Positions 59,781-64,000 of a stretch of 64,000 nt of DNA are shown piece by piece. Position 1 is the stretch's first letter, and each line of letters opens with the position of its first letter. The notes beneath the pieces were generated by a model, which saw nothing but the letters and a program-made list of their open reading frames with translations, ran no database searches and was not told the origin of the DNA. Origin of the DNA: Agriotes lineatus (Eukaryota; Arthropoda; Insecta; Coleoptera; Elateridae); contig CALNHX010005858.1 in NCBI GenBank assembly GCA_940337035.1, forward strand, positions 1 through 64,000. The letters are read 5' to 3'. Position numbers and translations under genes: made by a program.

Positions 59781-61974
59781 CAGGGTGTTTCAGAAATAAG
59801 TACCGTACATTGCAAAGGTTTTATAGAGTAATAAAAGAAGTTCAAACAATACATATTTTATTAAAAATCGTCCCCCCTCCAGGATAGAAATGTTGATTTC
59901 AAAACAAGTATATTGCTATGGTATATAGGGGTCTATATACTACCTTAAATACGTCTATTTATTTAGATAAATGCTAAAGGAAAAGTTAAATACAGTCATT
60001 AGATTGAATTAATCAAATTTAGAAAATTTTTAAAATAACTGCTTATTTAATTGAAAGATATGGATGGAATTAAAGATTAAAAGTAAATTTAAAAGGAAAG
60101 GTATAGCATTTGAGTACTATTTGATGGTGGTAAAAGGAGATAATACTAAATACAAGTTAATGTTGCATATGAGAAGTTAAAATCCTATTGTAAGAAATTA
60201 TGAAGTGGGTAACATTCAGATTAATATAATGTGTAGCAGGCAGAAATAATGGTAGTTTAGCATAGAAATAAAAATTTGTTTGATTATTGAAAAATAACAG
60301 ATTGAAAAACATTGTGTAATTTGGATAGTTTTGGTAAAAATAAATTAGAAATTTGGCCCTATTTATTTAATTTGTGTGCTGGTTATATAAAAGGGTTGAT
60401 AATATAAATCTACAAGGTGGAATTATTAATTAAAATATTACGACTATAACATGAGAATAATGCAAGAGAATTTTGAATATGGTATAACTACATAATAACA
60501 ATTACAAGAAGCAAGAAGAATAGGAATTGGATATAATTGAATGGATTTTGTATTACAAGTCATAAATATTTACATTAAGTAGAGGATTGCAAGTTGGTGG
60601 AGTTTTTCGTGGACTTCGCTTGGGGAAGTAAAGACCATTTGGACAAGGACCAATTGACAGGGACCAGTTGACTTGCTTCGACGAGCGAGCTGTTCGAAGT
60701 TGCGATTTCTGCTGGATGCTGACAGCGTGTGTGGTTGTAGGAGGATCTAAGGAAGTACAAGGTTACTTTACAATCATATGTGGAAGTATGCTTACCATGC
60801 AGAAGTTGGACAGAGGAAAGTTGTAGGAGTGACAGTTGTACAGGGGCTAGAAGAGGAACAGGTATCTGCCAGCATCTTGGGGTGTTGCAGGTTGGAGGCG
60901 GTTTGTTAGTGACCAGTGCATTGTGGCTGAGGTGTGAAGGAGTTCAGATAGGACAGAATCATACCAAGGTAATTTTGAGTTGGTTTACAAGGCAAGGAAT
61001 CCAGGTGGGTGCATAATAAGTTGAATTGAGGTCATCTGAAATAAGAGACAATTAGAAAGGTTTATTAAAACATAATTGAATACTTATCATAAACATTATT
61101 GAGTCAGATAACATTGTAAAGGATTTTATTGTGTCATCTTGAAGAGAAAGTGTTATTGAACACGATTTGAAATTGTAATTGACAGCAAGTGTCATTAATT
61201 AATTTCAGTTCATATAAAAAATAAAATAGCAACTATCAAGTAACTAGATTGGCGGACCACCCTGAAAGAGTTCTCAAAAAAGCTTAAATACTATTTAATT
61301 TCGTTCATAGAAAACTTAAATATAAAGAGAGGGACCTTAGCATAACAATATATTAATTACTTCTACCGAAGATTACTGTACTTAATTTTCCTAAATTACA
61401 ATAATCCAGAGGCGTATAATTAGGGGTTGAGGAATAAAATGTAAGTCAAAATTTTTTAACACCTTGTATTTAAAAAAAATTATTTACTATTCTCCATGCA
61501 ATTTCCCAAAAAAAATTTAGTCTTGATTCAATTCGCTAACAGGTCTACTTCTTGAGGTTTTTTGAGTTTTCTGTCGTTCTCGTAGGTAATTTCAAGAATT
61601 ATTTAGTGGAATTAGAAGTGTTGAACCCATAGTTCAAAGTTCGCTACTTCTAAGTTCTCCAAATTGTTCTTGAAATATTGCTACCTAGAGCAATATTTTA
61701 TTATTCCCCCACGAGAATAGCACGAAAACTTAAAAAATCTAGAAAAGATGGCTCCTTAGTGAGTTAAATCAATAGTACCTTTTGTACGCCAAATGTAATG
61801 GCAAATAATAAACATACAAAATTGTTTGAAATACAGGGCTTTATAAATATTCGCTTTATCACTTTTTACAACGCAAAAAAGAGGTTTGGAGAGAAATTGT
61901 ATTTAACTTTTTTTATTATTTCGCGTAAACCCACCACCCTTTTAATTTATGGTACTTATTCCTGAAACACCCTG
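59781..61974. mobile_element. 2.2-kb element with cagggtgtttca ends
   Basis: The left end, cagggtgtttcagaaataag, and the inverse of the right end, cagggtgtttcaggaataag, match over about 30 bp including taccrta. The interior has a GC-richer block at 60590-61010 but no frame longer than 78 codons. No clear target duplication. Confidence 0.6.
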
Positions 61975-62220
61975 TCGATGCAAAAAGCTGAATGATATTC
62001 ATATACAATTAAAAAGTGACACACAAAAAGATTATTTATCCACGATTTTCTTAAATAAACAACTGCTTCAGAATTAAAGGTAATTTGATCAATACCAAAT
62101 TTTGATAGATTTAACATTAATTTGTAGTGTAGCATAAGTTGTCTAGGGCCTGATCCACAAGTCCTTATTATGAATTTTACCTGAGCGGCTAAGACAGTTA
62201 AATAATTAAATCTAACTTAA

Positions 62221-64000
62221 CAGAGTTTGCGAACCATTAAAATTAAACACTCATACAAAAGTAAGTCAAGCAGAGAGCCACTCTCAGGGAAGAAAAAGAT
62301 ACACACCACACTCGGAGGGAATTTCAAGCGAAATGTTCCATCTTTTATAAATGTTATTACCGCTAAATATGTCACGGGTCATGCGCAAACAACAATATAG
62401 TAGTTACGTTTAAAACTGGTAGCAGGGGCTACGGTAGGTTATTATAGCCTATTCTATAACTGGAATTAGATTTTGCTACAAATAATAGAGCTATACATAT
62501 CTTTTACATTTAGAAATATGCATGTTACTATTTAAAGTATTACAATGAAAAACACCAACATTTTGAATTCCCTTTAATAGTAAACTGCTATTTACACTAA
62601 CAATTATTAGAATAAATGAGGGAGTGTATACTTATTGCGAACTTATTTATGTATTTCATCTAAATCTGGAATTAAATCTATATTTACCTATTTGCCGGAT
62701 TTTTAAAAATGCATGATGTATTGATCTGATGAATTAAATAAAAATGAGAAGAATCATTATACATTTTCCGTGAGTTTTACAATCTATTCTTATTTTGTTT
62801 CACTGCACTGCGGTCGGTTTTTGCGGCTGATAATCGACTTACTTTCTTTCAGTATAGTATAATTTTTTGTGTATTCGGCTAGTGTTCGTCCGATATATGT
62901 TGAATATTTCCTCTATATGCTTATTCCATATGTGAACTTTACTTATGTATTTGTGACTTAGCTATTCGAAATCTGTTGTAGCTCCTTATTAAAGATTCAA
63001 AGTGTCCTTTCTTTGTTCGTCTTTTTATTAATATTAAGAACTTATATTCACGTACTTAGTGCGCATGATTTGAAATATTACCAATTAGCATATGCCTTTC
63101 CTATTACCATTTCGGTTTCCCTATTCATAACGCTAATTTTAGTATGGCTGGTTAGTATTAATAAGAGGGGAGTTAAAGGGTCTGGAAACAAGAAGAAGAA
63201 AATTTTATACGGTTTATTGTTCTCTATTTTTTTCAATACATATTTCTTACTAGCTAGGCACAAATATTTCTTCGACCTTTGTTACCACCAACCCCAAAAT
63301 GTTTCAATGTGAAATTTATATTTAGACAGTGTTGAACAAGTGTTTACCAAATTAATTAATTTATTTATTCGTGTCAGAACAATAGCAACATCAGTTGTAA
63401 ATGAACATAGCCAAACGCTAATTAAATTTAGAAACCCATAATGAACGACGGCTAAGTAATACATGTTTTCAGCATTAATGCCATCAGGAATATACATGTG
63501 GCCATTCTGGAACCCAACACTGTGTTGGAGATTACATAAATATAAATAGAGTAATAATAAATCCATCGGTAAAACTAGATGTTTGCGTGTTAGCATCAGA
63601 TAACTGCGGGTCTGAGCATAAACTAGTACTCTGTCAAATAAGGATAAAAGAACACGTTATAAAGAATCAAGTTCCATAGATTATTGGAAAACCTAATACA
63701 GAATCTAGAAGGAAATTGTACGAAAACAGGGACATATTGTCGAAGCAGAATGGGGAATAAAAAAAACAACATTAATAAATCAGGCGATAACGCATCAGGA
63801 AAATAACAGTGTCTGCCAATAATACCAACAAATATAAACATTGGTTCAATAACGAGGTTAAAAGTAGAGCTTATTTAAGACGACGAAGACGTGAAACTAG
63901 TAAAATCCATAAGCACACTATGGGTGCGTGGGCGCGCGAATGGTTTGAACCCAGAACAAAAACACTTGTAAACCGGTAGAAAAACGTTTATTGTAAAAGA
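62221..64000. other. AT-rich end of window, no gene seen
   Basis: A frame at 63013-63312 (99 codons, no ATG start) has two hydrophobic stretches, but overlapping minus-strand frames are equally long and no family is recognisable. Nothing else stands out. Confidence 0.35.

Larger units (their letters stand above)
57221..62220. mobile_element. 5-kb inverted-repeat element with nested elements
   Basis: 57221-57475 is the inverse of 61986-62220 with moderate divergence (shared aaaatcgtggataaataat). The left arm resumes at 58384-58410 after an insertion and ends in cagggtg, as does the right arm. Nested inside are the palindrome at about 57495-58383 and the element at 59781-61974. No transposase frame was seen. 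Confidence 0.65.

Noticed and set aside
63013..63312. Membrane protein of 99 codons
   Set aside because: No ATG start and no family resemblance. Hydrophobic frames are common in T-rich DNA, and minus-strand frames here are equally long.

Overview
This looks like about 64 kb of insect nuclear DNA, possibly from a beetle. It is AT-rich, its genes have spliceosomal introns, and it carries tRNA-headed SINEs, a Jockey-type LINE, Tc1/mariner, hAT and Helitron relics, and many palindromic elements. The species guess rests only on element types. I found no ordinary host protein gene, no rRNA or tRNA gene and no CRISPR array. Most of what can be read is mobile DNA in nested layers.

Layout. 1-2600 is AT-rich sequence with one palindromic repeat. 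2609-9397 is a satellite of about 42 copies of a 162-bp unit. From 10440 to 20076, on the plus strand, lies the most interesting locus. Two spliced exons encode a complete THAP zinc-finger domain. They are followed by tandemly duplicated linker exons, an intron of about 3.5 kb filled with MITEs, and then a Helitron Rep-helicase. The four main Rep-helicase exons join in phase with no stop codon over 1,385 codons. Exon phases allow the THAP domain to be the N-terminus of the Helitron protein, but the sequence alone does not prove one transcript.

20830-25770 is a large degenerate inverted-repeat element. It has an 82-bp tandem array at its centre, a 1.4-kb palindrome inserted in its left arm, and a trimeric SINE inserted as one unit with a 7-bp target duplication. 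26727-27023 is a MITE with an 8-bp duplication, and 27050-27189 is a hairpin MITE that recurs near 51 kb. 27881-33363 is a palindromic TA-flanked element split by a nearly full-length Jockey-like LINE on the minus strand. That LINE has a poly(A) tail, an 11-bp target duplication, an intact ORF1, and an ORF2 broken only by one short C-run.

34-64 kb is mostly unassigned AT-rich DNA. It contains a SINE on the minus strand, an hAT relic interrupted by a reverse-transcriptase relic, a mariner relic, two further SINEs and a miRNA-like hairpin. It also holds a foldback element of 2.4 kb with an internal broken reading frame, and a 5-kb inverted-repeat element that encloses other elements. A few GC-richer blocks could be host regulatory DNA but cannot be assigned from sequence alone.

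Working together: the Helitron helicase and initiator domains would act on element DNA, and the THAP domain, if joined, would give sequence-specific DNA binding. The Jockey LINE encodes a nucleic-acid-binding Gag-like protein and an endonuclease-reverse transcriptase, and a LINE of this general kind could have mobilised the SINEs. The remaining elements look non-autonomous or dead.
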